Shown here one piece after another: positions 44,401-53,522 of a stretch of 64,000 nt of DNA. A program made the position numbers and the translations under genes. Source of the stretch: Methanoculleus sp. (lineage in GTDB: Archaea; Halobacteriota; Methanomicrobia; Methanomicrobiales; Methanoculleaceae). The notes under the pieces were generated by a model. The model was not told where the DNA came from and made no database searches. It was given only the letters and a program-made list of their open reading frames with translations. Location of the stretch: assembly GCF_020696975.1 (NCBI RefSeq), contig NZ_JAJGBK010000022.1:91280-155279 (forward strand), written 5' to 3'. Position 1 is the first letter of the stretch; the number at the start of each line of letters is the position of its first letter.

Positions 44401-45072
44401 ATGGATCGGGGAGAGAAGGAGAGAGGCGCTGCCGGGATGACGATCGTCCGGAAAGCAGTCCGCTCTGCCCGGCTCCAGGTGCGGCCGGACGGGAGCCTGC
44501 GGGTGGTCGCCCCCCCGTCGTTCGACGTCGAGGGGTTCGTGCAGCGCAACGCGGCCTGGATCGAGGAGCGGCGCAGGGACCTGGACCGCCTTGCCGCCGA
44601 GGGGCGCGGGAGGGAGGGGATGCTCCTCCTCTCCGGGCGGTTCTACCACCTGGTTCCCGGCGCCCGGTTCGCGGTCGACGACGCGCGCGGGACCGTCGCC
44701 TCCCCGTCCGTCCCCGCTCTCCAGAGAAACCTCTCGCGGATGCTGAAGGAGGAGGTCTCGGGCCGCCTGGAGGCCTGCCCGGACCTTGCCGGCAGATGGT
44801 CGGGGCGGATCGCGGTGAAGGTGCAGAGGACCCGGTGGGGGAGTTGCTCGACGCTCGGCAACCTGAACTTCAACCTGCGCGTCATAGCCCTTCCCGAACC
44901 CCTGCGGGAGTACGTCGTCGTCCACGAGGCCGCCCACCTCCGGGAACTGAACCACTCGGAGCGGTTCTGGCGTCTCGTCGGCGAACACTACCCCGATCAC
45001 CGGGCGGCGGAGGCCGAACTGCGGCGCTACTGGGTCATCATCGAACGGAACCGGGTCTGGAGCGAGTTTTGA
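44401..45072 (+). CDS. YgjP-like zinc metallopeptidase (DUF45)
   Basis: 223 residues from the ATG at 44,401; an ATG at 44,437 (MTIVRKAVRS) is as likely. The zinc motif is VHEAAHLRELNHSERFW, the HExxH variant H-E-A-A-H followed by NHSxxFW as in YgjP/M48-like proteins. WGSCS upstream is the other conserved block. Soluble, substrate unknown. Confidence 0.82.
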   Translation: MDRGEKERGAAGMTIVRKAVRSARLQVRPDGSLRVVAPPSFDVEGFVQRNAAWIEERRRDLDRLAAEGRGREGMLLLSGRFYHLVPGARFAVDDARGTVASPSVPALQRNLSRMLKEEVSGRLEACPDLAGRWSGRIAVKVQRTRWGSCSTLGNLNFNLRVIALPEPLREYVVVHEAAHLRELNHSERFWRLVGEHYPDHRAAEAELRRYWVIIERNRVWSEF

Positions 45073-45097
45073 GAACGCTGGCCGAACTTCGCCGGTA

Positions 45098-46711
45098 TCA
45101 GGAGTATCTCCGCCAGAACATGGAGAGTTTCCTCGACTCCGCCCACCGCTCGTCGAGCTGATCGATGATCGCGTTGATCCGCTGCACCTGCTGCCGGATC
45201 TTCTCCCGCGCCTCGGCATCGTCGATCAGTTCGGCGCGCCCCACGATCGCCTGGAGGGGGTTACGGATATGGTCGGCGAGCAGGGCGAACTGCTCCATGT
45301 TCCGCTCGATCTGGCCGTATGCCTTGGACTTGAGATCCTCAACCTCTTTCTGGGCGGTGACGTCCCTCGTGACGGTGATGACCCTTGCGACCTCGCCCTG
45401 CTCGAAGATCGGGATCCGCATCTCGCGGAGCACCACAATCCGGTCGCCGAACCTGAAGGACCGATCCGATGTCAGCGGCCGCCCGGTCCGTATGACCCGC
45501 TCGTACTGCTGCCTCGCGGAGGGCGGAAGGAACGGCAGGACGTCAAAGAGGTCCCTCCCGACGACGTCTGTCGCAAGGCCGAGTTCCTCGCACCAGGCGA
45601 TGAAGGCGTCGTTCGCAAGGAGGAGCGTGAGCCCGGTATCGACGACGGTGACGGTGTCGGTGATGGCGTCAAGGACGATCTGGTAGAGGCCTTCCGACTC
45701 GCGGAAGGTGTACTCGGACTGCTTCCGGTTGAGCGCGTTCGCGATGATATGGACGGCGGAAGAGAGGAGCATCACGTCCCCGTCCGTGAACCGGGCGCCT
45801 TCGGTCTTCCGGTCAAACCCGACAAACCCGACGACCTCCCCTCTCAGCCGGAGGGGGACCATCAGCACCGCGGTAATCCCGTCGCGTCTCAGGAACTCGC
45901 GCTCCTCCCTGCCCGGCCGCCCCTCCCCGGATGCCCTGTCCAGGCGGACGGTCTCGCCCTCCAGGAGCCGCGCGAGCCACCAGGGGAGATCCTTTGGGAA
46001 CTTCTGAAACTCCCCGCGCCGGGGTTTCTGCTCCGGTGCGCACCACTCGTGGGTCGTGCCAAGCAGCGTCCGGGAATCGTTCAGGAGGGAAAGGTAGGCC
46101 CTGCACGCCCCGCACGCACGGCCGAGGTCCTCAAGTGAGGTGTCGATGGCCGGATCCATCTCCGCGAGATCCATAAAGCGTGCAGGCATTGCCATGACGG
46201 CCTGTTCAAGGCGGTGGTGAGGGGAGTCCGCGCTTCCCCACTGCGCGGGGAGAGGCGTGCAGGAGATGAGGAGACAGGGGTCGGCAGCCCCGGGGTCGCT
46301 GATGGTATCGATTGAGATCCGGACGTCAAAGAGGCTTGAGTCTCTCTTCCGGGCGGCAACCCTCCCGCTCCACCGTCCGGCGGAGAGAGCATGGGCGATG
46401 CAGTCCGGTCCCTCGTCCCGGGAAGACCAGAGGAGGTCAACAGGCTGTCCGACCGTCTCCTGCAGGTCATACCCCCACATGGCAAGCAGCGAAGCGTTGG
46501 CAAAGAGGATGCGCCCTTTCCTATCGGCGATGCAGATCCCGGAGGGCGAGCGCTCGACCACCTGCCGGAGCATCGCAGCAGTAACACCCGGGATGGCGGA
46601 CACGGTCACGCCGGCGGGAGCGTCCTCGTCTCTTCGGCAGCCCTGACAGGCGCCGCCGTGCCGTTCTACGGGCAGGTTGGCCGGTGAACCGTTCACGGTG
46701 TGCAGATCCAT
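45098..46711 (-). CDS. PAS-GAF-PAS sensor protein without ATPase domain
   Basis: 537 residues, soluble. A first PAS domain (~50-165: VERSPSGICIADRKGRILFA), a GAF domain (~185-320, ending VVGFVGFDRKTEGARFTDG), a second PAS (~335-455: ITDTVTVVDTGLTLLLAND) and a helical H-box segment (FALLADHIRNPLQAIVG) are followed by the end of the protein. The HATPase_c domain of histidine kinases is missing, so it cannot phosphorylate itself. It may signal by dimerising with a full kinase, or be a truncated kinase. Four N-terminal cysteines lie before PAS1. Confidence 0.82.
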   Translation of the reverse strand: MDLHTVNGSPANLPVERHGGACQGCRRDEDAPAGVTVSAIPGVTAAMLRQVVERSPSGICIADRKGRILFANASLLAMWGYDLQETVGQPVDLLWSSRDEGPDCIAHALSAGRWSGRVAARKRDSSLFDVRISIDTISDPGAADPCLLISCTPLPAQWGSADSPHHRLEQAVMAMPARFMDLAEMDPAIDTSLEDLGRACGACRAYLSLLNDSRTLLGTTHEWCAPEQKPRRGEFQKFPKDLPWWLARLLEGETVRLDRASGEGRPGREEREFLRRDGITAVLMVPLRLRGEVVGFVGFDRKTEGARFTDGDVMLLSSAVHIIANALNRKQSEYTFRESEGLYQIVLDAITDTVTVVDTGLTLLLANDAFIAWCEELGLATDVVGRDLFDVLPFLPPSARQQYERVIRTGRPLTSDRSFRFGDRIVVLREMRIPIFEQGEVARVITVTRDVTAQKEVEDLKSKAYGQIERNMEQFALLADHIRNPLQAIVGRAELIDDAEAREKIRQQVQRINAIIDQLDERWAESRKLSMFWRRYS

Positions 46712-46927
46712 ATTCTGACCATCCCGGGCAGCAGAACAGAGTCGTCCTTAACTCTTTCGGACGGCCTGCATCCTGTTGCTCTCCGGATCCTGGTCCGGGC
46801 TCTCCCGGACCGGGTAGGATGATCAATCCCCCGGGTCTGATATTATTGTTTCCATTTGAGTCGCGGCACCGTCGGACCGTGAGAAGACATCTGCCCCGTT
46901 CCGTCGCCGAATACGGTATCACGGGGC

Positions 46928-47608
46928 TCAGACGTTTGCTTTCCCTCTCTGCATGTAACTTCGGTACATCGCAAGGAGCATGGCGCCGACCACGAGGAAG
47001 ACGGTGAGCGAGATCCAGAGTCCGGCCTCCTCCGGGATGAGGGTTGTGACGTAGTCGATGCCGAGGGCGATGGAGAAACTGCCGATGATGCCGCCGATGG
47101 TGATGCAGGAGAGGACCTCGGTCTTCGTCATCCCGAGCATCCTTCCGACGACAGAACCGACGATGCTCCCCGAACCGTCAAAGGGGAGGCTCACGAAGGC
47201 GACAAGACCGACGAAGTAGAGCCGTTCAAGCCATGGCCGCCGGTCCAGGAACGTCCGTCCCGCTTCCATGAACCGCTGGACCCAGGGGCCGACCCGGGGT
47301 ATGCGCAGGACCAGCGGAAAGTTCCAGGCCATAAAGAGCGCGCCAGCGAAGTCAAGGAACGCCAGGGTGAACGCAGCCAGCCACCAGGGGATCCCGAGAA
47401 GGATGCAGGCAGGGATGATCGTCTCGCGGCCGAGCGGCGGGACGATGTAGGCGACCATCGCCCCGAAGAGGAGGAGCCACTGTTCCGGCGGGAGGAGGAA
47501 CCATACGACGGCGAGAAAGAGCCCGCAGAGCAGGAGGGGGACCGAGACCTTCAGCCAGTTGGTCGCGTCGTCGGCCCCGTCACCCTCCCATCGATCAGTC
47601 TGCCGCAT
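46928..47608 (-). CDS. Small multidrug export-type membrane protein (PF06695-like)
   Basis: 226 residues with about six membrane segments. The conserved PLGRETIIPACILLGIPWWL block near residues 55-80 and LPFDGSGSIVGSVVGRMLGM fit the putative small multidrug export family (PF06695). Transport function is by family annotation only. Confidence 0.75.
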   Translation of the reverse strand: MRQTDRWEGDGADDATNWLKVSVPLLLCGLFLAVVWFLLPPEQWLLLFGAMVAYIVPPLGRETIIPACILLGIPWWLAAFTLAFLDFAGALFMAWNFPLVLRIPRVGPWVQRFMEAGRTFLDRRPWLERLYFVGLVAFVSLPFDGSGSIVGSVVGRMLGMTKTEVLSCITIGGIIGSFSIALGIDYVTTLIPEEAGLWISLTVFLVVGAMLLAMYRSYMQRGKANV

Positions 47609-47653
47609 GAATCGCCGTCACCTGCGGGTGAGTGCCCGCGTGTCGGCCCGGGC

Positions 47654-48097
47654 TCACTCCCCCTCACCGGCGGGACGGTGAGGGCCCCGGGTCGTCAGGA
47701 TATGCTCTACAATCTTTGACGAACTGGCGAGCGGGCCGGGATACCCGGGGATCCGGACGACGTCGGCGTCGAGTCCGCGGTCCCGGAGCCTCTGCCGGAG
47801 GTTCTCCTCGTTGAAATGCTGGTTAAATCCGAGCGTGATGATATCGGGCCGGATTTCCTCGATCGGCCTGAACATATCATGGAGGTCGCCGAGGAGCGCG
47901 TGGTCGACGGGCCGCAGCGCCCGGACCATCCGGAGCCTCTGGTCCTCCGGGAGGATGGGGCTTGGCTTATGTTTGACGTTCGCGTCCCGTGCCACGATCA
48001 CAATGAGTTCGTCGCCGAGCCTCCGGGACTCCTCGAGGTAGTAGAGGTGCCCGGGATGAAGGATATCAAACGTCCCCGTTGCGATCACGCGGGTCAT
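47654..48097 (-). CDS. ribL: Archaeal FAD synthase RibL
   Basis: 147 residues from the ATG at 48,097, which overlaps the stop of the JAMM gene (ATGA). The nucleotidyltransferase motif is ATGTFDILHPGHLYYLEES, and the C-terminal YPGPLASSSKIVEHIL carries the ISSSxI-like motif. RibL adenylylates FMN to FAD using CTP/ATP-type chemistry and is the archaeal counterpart of RibF. Length fits the family. Confidence 0.9.
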   Translation of the reverse strand: MTRVIATGTFDILHPGHLYYLEESRRLGDELIVIVARDANVKHKPSPILPEDQRLRMVRALRPVDHALLGDLHDMFRPIEEIRPDIITLGFNQHFNEENLRQRLRDRGLDADVVRIPGYPGPLASSSKIVEHILTTRGPHRPAGEGE

Positions 48098-48465
48098 TCG
48101 ACCACCTCCAGGGACGTGGGGCTGCCGTCCGCCCGGTAACACCGCCAGTCCCGCTCGCCGTAGGGATACCCGACGATGATGTGGTAGCGGCCCACGCCGG
48201 GGAAGAACCGCAGATCCGCTGAAGACGGCGAGAGGACGCCGTTCGGGTGGCTATGGGCGCTGCCGGCCTGGTGGATATCCAGCGGGAGCATATCGACAAA
48301 GAACGAGGCGCTCTCTTCCCCGACGATGGTGCCGGGCACCAGGTCGAGGTCCCGGATGATGCCGCCCTCCTCCCGCAGCACGGCAACGAACTCGTTCGGG
48401 TGATGTTCTCTCCCGAGTTCAAAGAGCATCCGAAGTAGATCCCTGCTGATCCCGCGTATGGCCAT
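48094..48465 (-). CDS. JAMM/MPN+ metalloprotease (Mov34 family)
   Basis: 123 residues from the ATG at 48,465. The JAMM zinc motif is complete: the upstream Glu in NEFVAVL, then SAHSHPNGVLSPSSAD (H-x-H-P...S-x-x-D). Single-domain archaeal JAMM proteins can cleave ubiquitin-like SAMP conjugates. It is translationally coupled to ribL, a neighbour with no obvious link, so the pairing may reflect a shared transcript only. Confidence 0.88.
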   Translation of the reverse strand: MAIRGISRDLLRMLFELGREHHPNEFVAVLREEGGIIRDLDLVPGTIVGEESASFFVDMLPLDIHQAGSAHSHPNGVLSPSSADLRFFPGVGRYHIIVGYPYGERDWRCYRADGSPTSLEVVE

Positions 48466-48562
48466 TCTCCTGAATAGTAGGGGAGGAGGGGACATAAGCC
48501 CTCGCGTCCGGCATGCAGCCCCGGCCGCATACACCGACTCGTCCGGGAGAAAGAGGTAGGGG

Positions 48563-49837
48563 TTAGGGGATGATCCGTTCTTCCGTCAGAGCCTCCACGG
48601 TTACATTCTCATCCACGGTGACGTTCTCGTCGGTGGTGGCGTTCCCATCGGCGGTGACATTCACCATCGCAAACACGAGCGGGATGAGCGGCGTGTGGTC
48701 GTTATTGACCAGCTGGACCGAGAGGTTGTGCTCGCCCGCCGTCACGTTCTCCCAGGTGTGGGAGAGGTTCGTGGAGACGACGTAGCCGCCGGTTGGCGGG
48801 ATAGCGGGTTCGCTCTCATTCATCGGGACCGGGGCGTCGAGGTAGTAGTGCAGGTGGCCCTCGCCGGGAGCGTTCGGCTGCCCGGTCGGCTCCACCAGCG
48901 TGAGGTTCATCACGTCGACGCTCACCGTGACGTTCCCGGCAGGGATACTGGCGCCCTCCATGGGCTCAATGACGGTGACGTTCGCCTGAGCGGGCGGAGT
49001 CGCGTTATCCGGCAGGATGAGACCCGGGGGCACAAGAACCCTGTCGATGACATGGATGATCCCGTTATCGGCCGGGATATCGATTGCGAGGATGCTGGCA
49101 TTCTCTACGATGAGGCCGCCGTCAACCGCAGCGATGGTCAGGTTGTCCCCGGAGAGCGTCTCAAGAACCGTCTCGTTCCCGGTGGCGTTCACCTCCGCGA
49201 TCAGGTCTTGCACGGTGTAGTTCCCCCGCACCACGTGATGCATCAGGAGAGCATCCAGCATCTCCGTGTCGTTTGAGACTCCGGCAAGGGTCTCGTTGCC
49301 GAGAGCCTCAAAGGAGGCATCGTTCGGAACAAAGACCGTATACGGCCCGCCGGAGGCAAGGACGGTCTGGGTAAGCGCAGCCCTGCTGACAAGATCCGCA
49401 AACCGGGTCAGGAACTCATCCCCCGCGATAACGTCGGCGAGCGTCATGTTCAGCCCATCCGCCGTTGTGTTCTCGTCCGGTTCGACCATCATCCCCTCCG
49501 GGACGACGATGACGACACCCTGCATGGGCGTCCGCTGGGTTGAGGCGTTGATCGTGCATCCGTACGGGTAGGTCCCCGTGTCGGTGAAGGTGTAGTTGAA
49601 CACCTCGTTCTGCTCGATCGGCCCGGAGTCAAAGAGCCCGTCCGTGCTGGTGACGGAATGGCTCACCGGATCGTAATTCGTCCAGGTTACCGTTGTGTTG
49701 CTCTCGACCGTAAGCGTGGCGGGGAGGTACGCCCCACCGCTTATCGTAACATCGGCAGCCGCCGCGAGGACCGGCAGGGCAATAAGTCCGATGGCCAGGG
49801 CCACTACGAGCCCGGTTATGGTTGGCATTTTTCTCAT
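48563..49837 (-). CDS. Secreted cupredoxin-fasciclin-DUF4399-like surface protein
   Basis: 424 residues with a signal peptide (TGLVVALAIGLIALPVLAAAA). Domain 1 (~30-112) is a plastocyanin/amicyanin-like cupredoxin. Domain 2 (~125-265) is a fasciclin domain (YTVFVPNDASFEALG, GIIHVIDRVLVPPG). Domain 3 (~280-395) resembles DUF4399 (VNVTV...GHLHYYLD, HTWENVTAGEHNLSVQL). A threonine/glutamate-rich tail (DENVTVDENVTV) ends it. Many NxT sites suggest N-glycosylation. The cupredoxin loop reads YPYGCTINASTQRTPM, where a copper protein would have a histidine two residues after the cysteine region, so the metal site is probably incomplete. Confidence 0.8.
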   Translation of the reverse strand: MRKMPTITGLVVALAIGLIALPVLAAAADVTISGGAYLPATLTVESNTTVTWTNYDPVSHSVTSTDGLFDSGPIEQNEVFNYTFTDTGTYPYGCTINASTQRTPMQGVVIVVPEGMMVEPDENTTADGLNMTLADVIAGDEFLTRFADLVSRAALTQTVLASGGPYTVFVPNDASFEALGNETLAGVSNDTEMLDALLMHHVVRGNYTVQDLIAEVNATGNETVLETLSGDNLTIAAVDGGLIVENASILAIDIPADNGIIHVIDRVLVPPGLILPDNATPPAQANVTVIEPMEGASIPAGNVTVSVDVMNLTLVEPTGQPNAPGEGHLHYYLDAPVPMNESEPAIPPTGGYVVSTNLSHTWENVTAGEHNLSVQLVNNDHTPLIPLVFAMVNVTADGNATTDENVTVDENVTVEALTEERIIP

Positions 49838-50086
49838 ACAGTCTCACCACGTTTATCGACCCTGGCAGAGAGTGACGGGCATCCAGGATCCGGACCCTGA
49901 AGGGGGATTAACCTTCAGTGGTCGATGATGCCCGGGAGACCGGACTGAAGCGTCCGGCACCACTCACTGCTGCCACGGGAGGGGAATATGCATGAGAATA
50001 TATAAATATTATTATAATTATCGGAGTTGGAACTCCGGGTGGGGGCCGTCTCCCCCCGAGGATGGAGATCCACGAGAACGGGCCTC

Positions 50087-51520
50087 TCAGAACGGCCCGT
50101 CCTGTTCGAAACTCCTCTTCTGCCGGATGGCGAGTTCCGCCTTGAAGAGTTCTTTTCCGAGGTAAGCGGCATGGTCAAGCCGCGAGAACCTCCCCTCCCG
50201 GAGGAGCGTGTAAAAGACGTCTTCCCAGCACCGGCCCCGCACGGCGTATCCCCGGTGGACCGCGACGATCCACTCCCCCTCGATCCCGATACGGATGCAC
50301 CCGAGAGGGTCGTAGACGATCTCGTCCGGCGCGGGGCCCGCATCCACGACACTCTCATACGCGAGCGGGGGTTCCCGCCGCCGCCGCTTCTCTTTCAGGA
50401 TCAAAAGGTCGAGCCCCAGGTCTTTGGGGTAGGGGCGATCGGTCATGAGGGCCATCATATCGGTTGCCCGCCGCATCTCCGCCACCGATCCGCGGGTCTT
50501 GTCGCTGTGTTCGCTCGTGAAGACGACGGCAGCCCCGACCTCGCGGGCCATCCCCGCGAGCAGGGCGTTCGCCCCGGGAGAATCGGCGTCCAGCAGTTCG
50601 ACGACGTTTCCCGCCCCGAAGAAGAGCGGGCGCTCCGCCGCCCCGAATCCGGCAAGCGAATCGACGAGCCCGGACCCCACCGGCTGGAGGAGGGGATCGG
50701 CGATCAGGCGGGAGATCCCGGCCTCCTGTGCGGCGGCGAGGTTCTCTTCAAGCGTCCGTTCGCGCGGGACGACGACCGCGGCCGCTCCGGCATCCGCGAC
50801 CGCCTCCCCGACGAGGGGGATGTTTCCCTCGTGCAGGGAGAGCACCAGGTCGGCACGAACGAGTGCCGCCGCGATGAGACGGGGGTCCTGCGTATCGACC
50901 GCGAGAGGCCCTTCGACCCCCGCAAGGCCCGAAAAACACCGCACAACGTCGTCAGGGGTCGCGTCGAACCCGAACCCCAGGTCCACGATATCCGCCCCGT
51001 CGGCAAAGAACCGCCGGACATCCGCGAGGAGGTCATCGCGCTTATGCGCGTCCATGATCTCCGCAAGCACCTTCATCCTCGAGTTCCCGCCGATTTTCAC
51101 ACCCCGGATGATGAAGTCAGGTTCCGCCTCCGCTTCCCGGAGGGCCACCTGCCGGCAGGCCTCCTCACGCCGCGTCTCTGCAAGGAACTCATCCGCAGGA
51201 ACCGTGGGTGAGAGCCGGACACGATCGAGCACCGCAAGGACCAGCGGGAGGTCCGCGGCGTGCCGCGGGCCCCGGTAGACCGGGATGCCGGTCTCGCGCT
51301 CGACGCCGGCAAACGACGCGGTGCACATCCCGGAGACGATCGCCATGTCGTAGTTGCCGCCCGAAAGCAGCCCGGTAAGGTCGCCGGGGGCAAGGAAGGA
51401 TGCGATCTCGCCGGTAACCACCACATCAATCGCATAGCGGTCGCGGAACCGCTCAGCCGCCGCCTTCACGATTGCGACCGTTGCCGATCCGGTCGGGAGA
51501 AGAATGCGCATACACTTCAC
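50087..51520 (-). CDS. Dihydropteroate synthase-like protein (TIGR00284 type)
   Basis: 477 residues. The N-terminal ~150 residues read ILLPTGSATVAIVKAAAERF, an archaeal-specific domain. The DHPS-like TIM barrel follows with DIVDLGFGFDATPDDVVRC and PLAVDTQDPRLIAAAL. The C-terminal part adds ~110 residues. In methanogens this family is thought to relate to methanopterin or another pterin-dependent pathway, but it is not the proven DHPS. It is divergent from the PHP gene. Confidence 0.85.
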   Translation of the reverse strand: MKCMRILLPTGSATVAIVKAAAERFRDRYAIDVVVTGEIASFLAPGDLTGLLSGGNYDMAIVSGMCTASFAGVERETGIPVYRGPRHAADLPLVLAVLDRVRLSPTVPADEFLAETRREEACRQVALREAEAEPDFIIRGVKIGGNSRMKVLAEIMDAHKRDDLLADVRRFFADGADIVDLGFGFDATPDDVVRCFSGLAGVEGPLAVDTQDPRLIAAALVRADLVLSLHEGNIPLVGEAVADAGAAAVVVPRERTLEENLAAAQEAGISRLIADPLLQPVGSGLVDSLAGFGAAERPLFFGAGNVVELLDADSPGANALLAGMAREVGAAVVFTSEHSDKTRGSVAEMRRATDMMALMTDRPYPKDLGLDLLILKEKRRRREPPLAYESVVDAGPAPDEIVYDPLGCIRIGIEGEWIVAVHRGYAVRGRCWEDVFYTLLREGRFSRLDHAAYLGKELFKAELAIRQKRSFEQDGPF

Positions 51521-51554
51521 TTATTAGTCAGAGGAGGACAAATAATCTGATCTC

Positions 51555-52247
51555 ATGCTGCGGTGCGATCTGCACGTCCATACAAGGTTCTCCAAAGACG
51601 GAGAGAGTAGCGTGGAGGAGATCCTCCGGCGGGCGGAGGCGGTCGGCCTCGACGCCGTCGCGATCACCGACCACGATACGGTCGAGGGTGCCCGCTACGC
51701 CCTGGAGTGCGAGACTGCGGTGACCGTCATCCCGGGCACCGAGATCTCGACAAAACAGGGTCACCTGCTCGCTCTCGGTGTCACCGAGCCGTTGCCGGCA
51801 GGACGCGACTTCTTTGAGACCGTCGCCCTGGCCCGGGACCGGGGCGCTCTCCTCATCCTGCCGCACCCCTACCACCGCTGGCGTCACGGCGTCGGGAGGA
51901 GGCTTGCGGCGGGTATCGAAGCGGTGGATGCGGTGGAGGTCTTCAACAGCCGCTACATCACCGGGTCGGCGAACCGGAAGGCTGCAGTCATTGCACGGCG
52001 ATTCGGGAAACCCGGTGTTGCCGGGAGCGACGCCCACAACGCACGCTACGTCGGGTTCGGGATCACCTACGTCACGGCCGAGCCGGATGTGGCGTCTATC
52101 CTCTCCGCGATCCGGGAAGGGCGGACGATGGCAGGAGGGAGGATGACCCCGCTGCACACCTACACCCGCCAGTCCATCAAGGGCGCTCTCCGCAGGATTC
52201 GGCGAACGGTCTACCAGTCAACCAGCCCGCCGGGACGGGGTCTCTAA
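51555..52247 (+). CDS. PHP-domain phosphoesterase
   Basis: 230 residues. Metal-binding motifs are [50 protein letters not shown] and AGSDAHN, the full PHP set (TrpH/YciV-like). These proteins hydrolyse phosphomonoesters or nucleotides; the substrate is not known here. It is four bases upstream of truA and probably co-transcribed. Confidence 0.9.
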   Translation: MLRCDLHVHTRFSKDGESSVEEILRRAEAVGLDAVAITDHDTVEGARYALECETAVTVIPGTEISTKQGHLLALGVTEPLPAGRDFFETVALARDRGALLILPHPYHRWRHGVGRRLAAGIEAVDAVEVFNSRYITGSANRKAAVIARRFGKPGVAGSDAHNARYVGFGITYVTAEPDVASILSAIREGRTMAGGRMTPLHTYTRQSIKGALRRIRRTVYQSTSPPGRGL

Positions 52248-52251
52248 CCAT

Positions 52252-53049
52252 ATGCATCTGGCGTTCCGTTTCTCGTACTTCGGTGACCGTTTCTTCGGAT
52301 CGCAGATGCAACCGGGCCTCCGCACCGTGGAGGGCGAGTTCATCGAGGCCTGCAGGCGTCTCCGGGTCTTCGATGACTGGCGGGAGGCAGGTTTTGCCAC
52401 CGCCGGCCGCACCGACCGCGGGGTGCATGCCCGAAACCAGGTCTGCTCGTTTGAGACCGGGATGCCGGACCGGGCAGTCTCCGCACTGAACCAGGTACTC
52501 CCGGCCGACATCTGGTGTACGGGGTGGGCCAGGGCGCCGGAGGGGTTCCATCCCCGGTACAGCGCTGTATCAAGGACCTATCGCTACTACTTCTTCGCCC
52601 CGGATACTCCCGCCATGCACGAAGCCGCTCAGGAGTTCGTGGGGCGACACGACTTCTCCTCGTTTGCCCGCGTCGGCGACCGGAACCCGGAACGGGGGAT
52701 CCTCGCCGCACGGGTCTTCGATGACGGGCCGTTTACCGTCTTTGAGGTGACGGGGGAGAGTTTCCTCTGGAATATGGTCCGGTGCATGGCGACAGCCCTC
52801 GAACAGGTGGGAAGGGGCGAGGCGGGACCCGGGGAGATCGCCCGGCTCCTTGCGGAACCGGCCGGGGAGAGGCTCCCTGCGGCTCCCCCCGAGGGCCTTG
52901 TCCTCTGGGATGTCGGGTATGGCATCACGTTTACACCGCTTCAGATCGACGAGAAGAGCCGCCGGCACCTTGCTGACCGCCGTCGCTATCACACCCTCAT
53001 GGCAGAGGTATCCGCATGCCTTGCACCCGGAGAGGGACCGTTTTCGTAA
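52252..53049 (+). CDS. truA: tRNA pseudouridine synthase A
   Basis: 265 residues. The catalytic aspartate is in TAGRTDRGVHARNQV, and FSSFARVGDRNPERGI and FLWNMVRCMATALEQVG are conserved TruA blocks. It makes pseudouridine at positions 38-40 of the anticodon arm. Length is normal. It follows the PHP gene by four bases. Confidence 0.95.
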   Translation: MHLAFRFSYFGDRFFGSQMQPGLRTVEGEFIEACRRLRVFDDWREAGFATAGRTDRGVHARNQVCSFETGMPDRAVSALNQVLPADIWCTGWARAPEGFHPRYSAVSRTYRYYFFAPDTPAMHEAAQEFVGRHDFSSFARVGDRNPERGILAARVFDDGPFTVFEVTGESFLWNMVRCMATALEQVGRGEAGPGEIARLLAEPAGERLPAAPPEGLVLWDVGYGITFTPLQIDEKSRRHLADRRRYHTLMAEVSACLAPGEGPFS

Positions 53050-53522
53050 GTGATCCCTGCCGACCCTGGAAAGCCGGGGGGTGGACGCACCCGGAATATA
53101 AGGTTTACGGGGGTGGCAGTGTGGTGAAGCGATCGTCGGAAGAACGGGTTCTTCATATTCCCGTTGTTTTAAAAGGATCTGACCATAGGCAATAGATCTC
53201 CGAAAGCCGGTGCGGCAAGGAAAATCGAGCATGCGGCTGATCGTCCAGAAGCACCGTATTTAATCGTTTCGGATACCCATACCCGGTATAGACCGAACCG
53301 GGCAAGAATAACAGCGCTCAGAGATCCCGGTCGCCTATTCAAGAGTAGATAAGCCTCTCGCCTCCGGGCCGGAACACTTAATTAGACTGGTAGAGTTTTA
53401 AGGTCACCCCCACCAAGTTAACTTCATTGATTTTAGTAATATGTTAATTATATACATTTAATAATAACCTATTAATATATGCCAGCACAGTCCCGTTTCA
53501 GTACGTCAAGAGGGGAAAGTGG
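53050..53522. promoter_or_regulatory. Long leader of the polysaccharide locus
   Basis: A 470-base gap with no gene. The last ~110 bases are strongly AT-rich, with several TATA-like boxes (TTAATTATATACATTTAATAA region near 53,440-53,470) and a GAGGGG ribosome-binding site before the GT2 start at 53,523. The long leader could carry regulation; no clear hairpin or riboswitch is recognised. Confidence 0.45.

Noticed and set aside
50022..50037. Palindrome CGGAGTT-GG-AACTCCG between the fasciclin protein and the DHPS-like gene
   Set aside because: Its two-base centre cannot form a stable hairpin and it lies past the end of one gene and far from the start of the other. No clear role, so not listed as a site.
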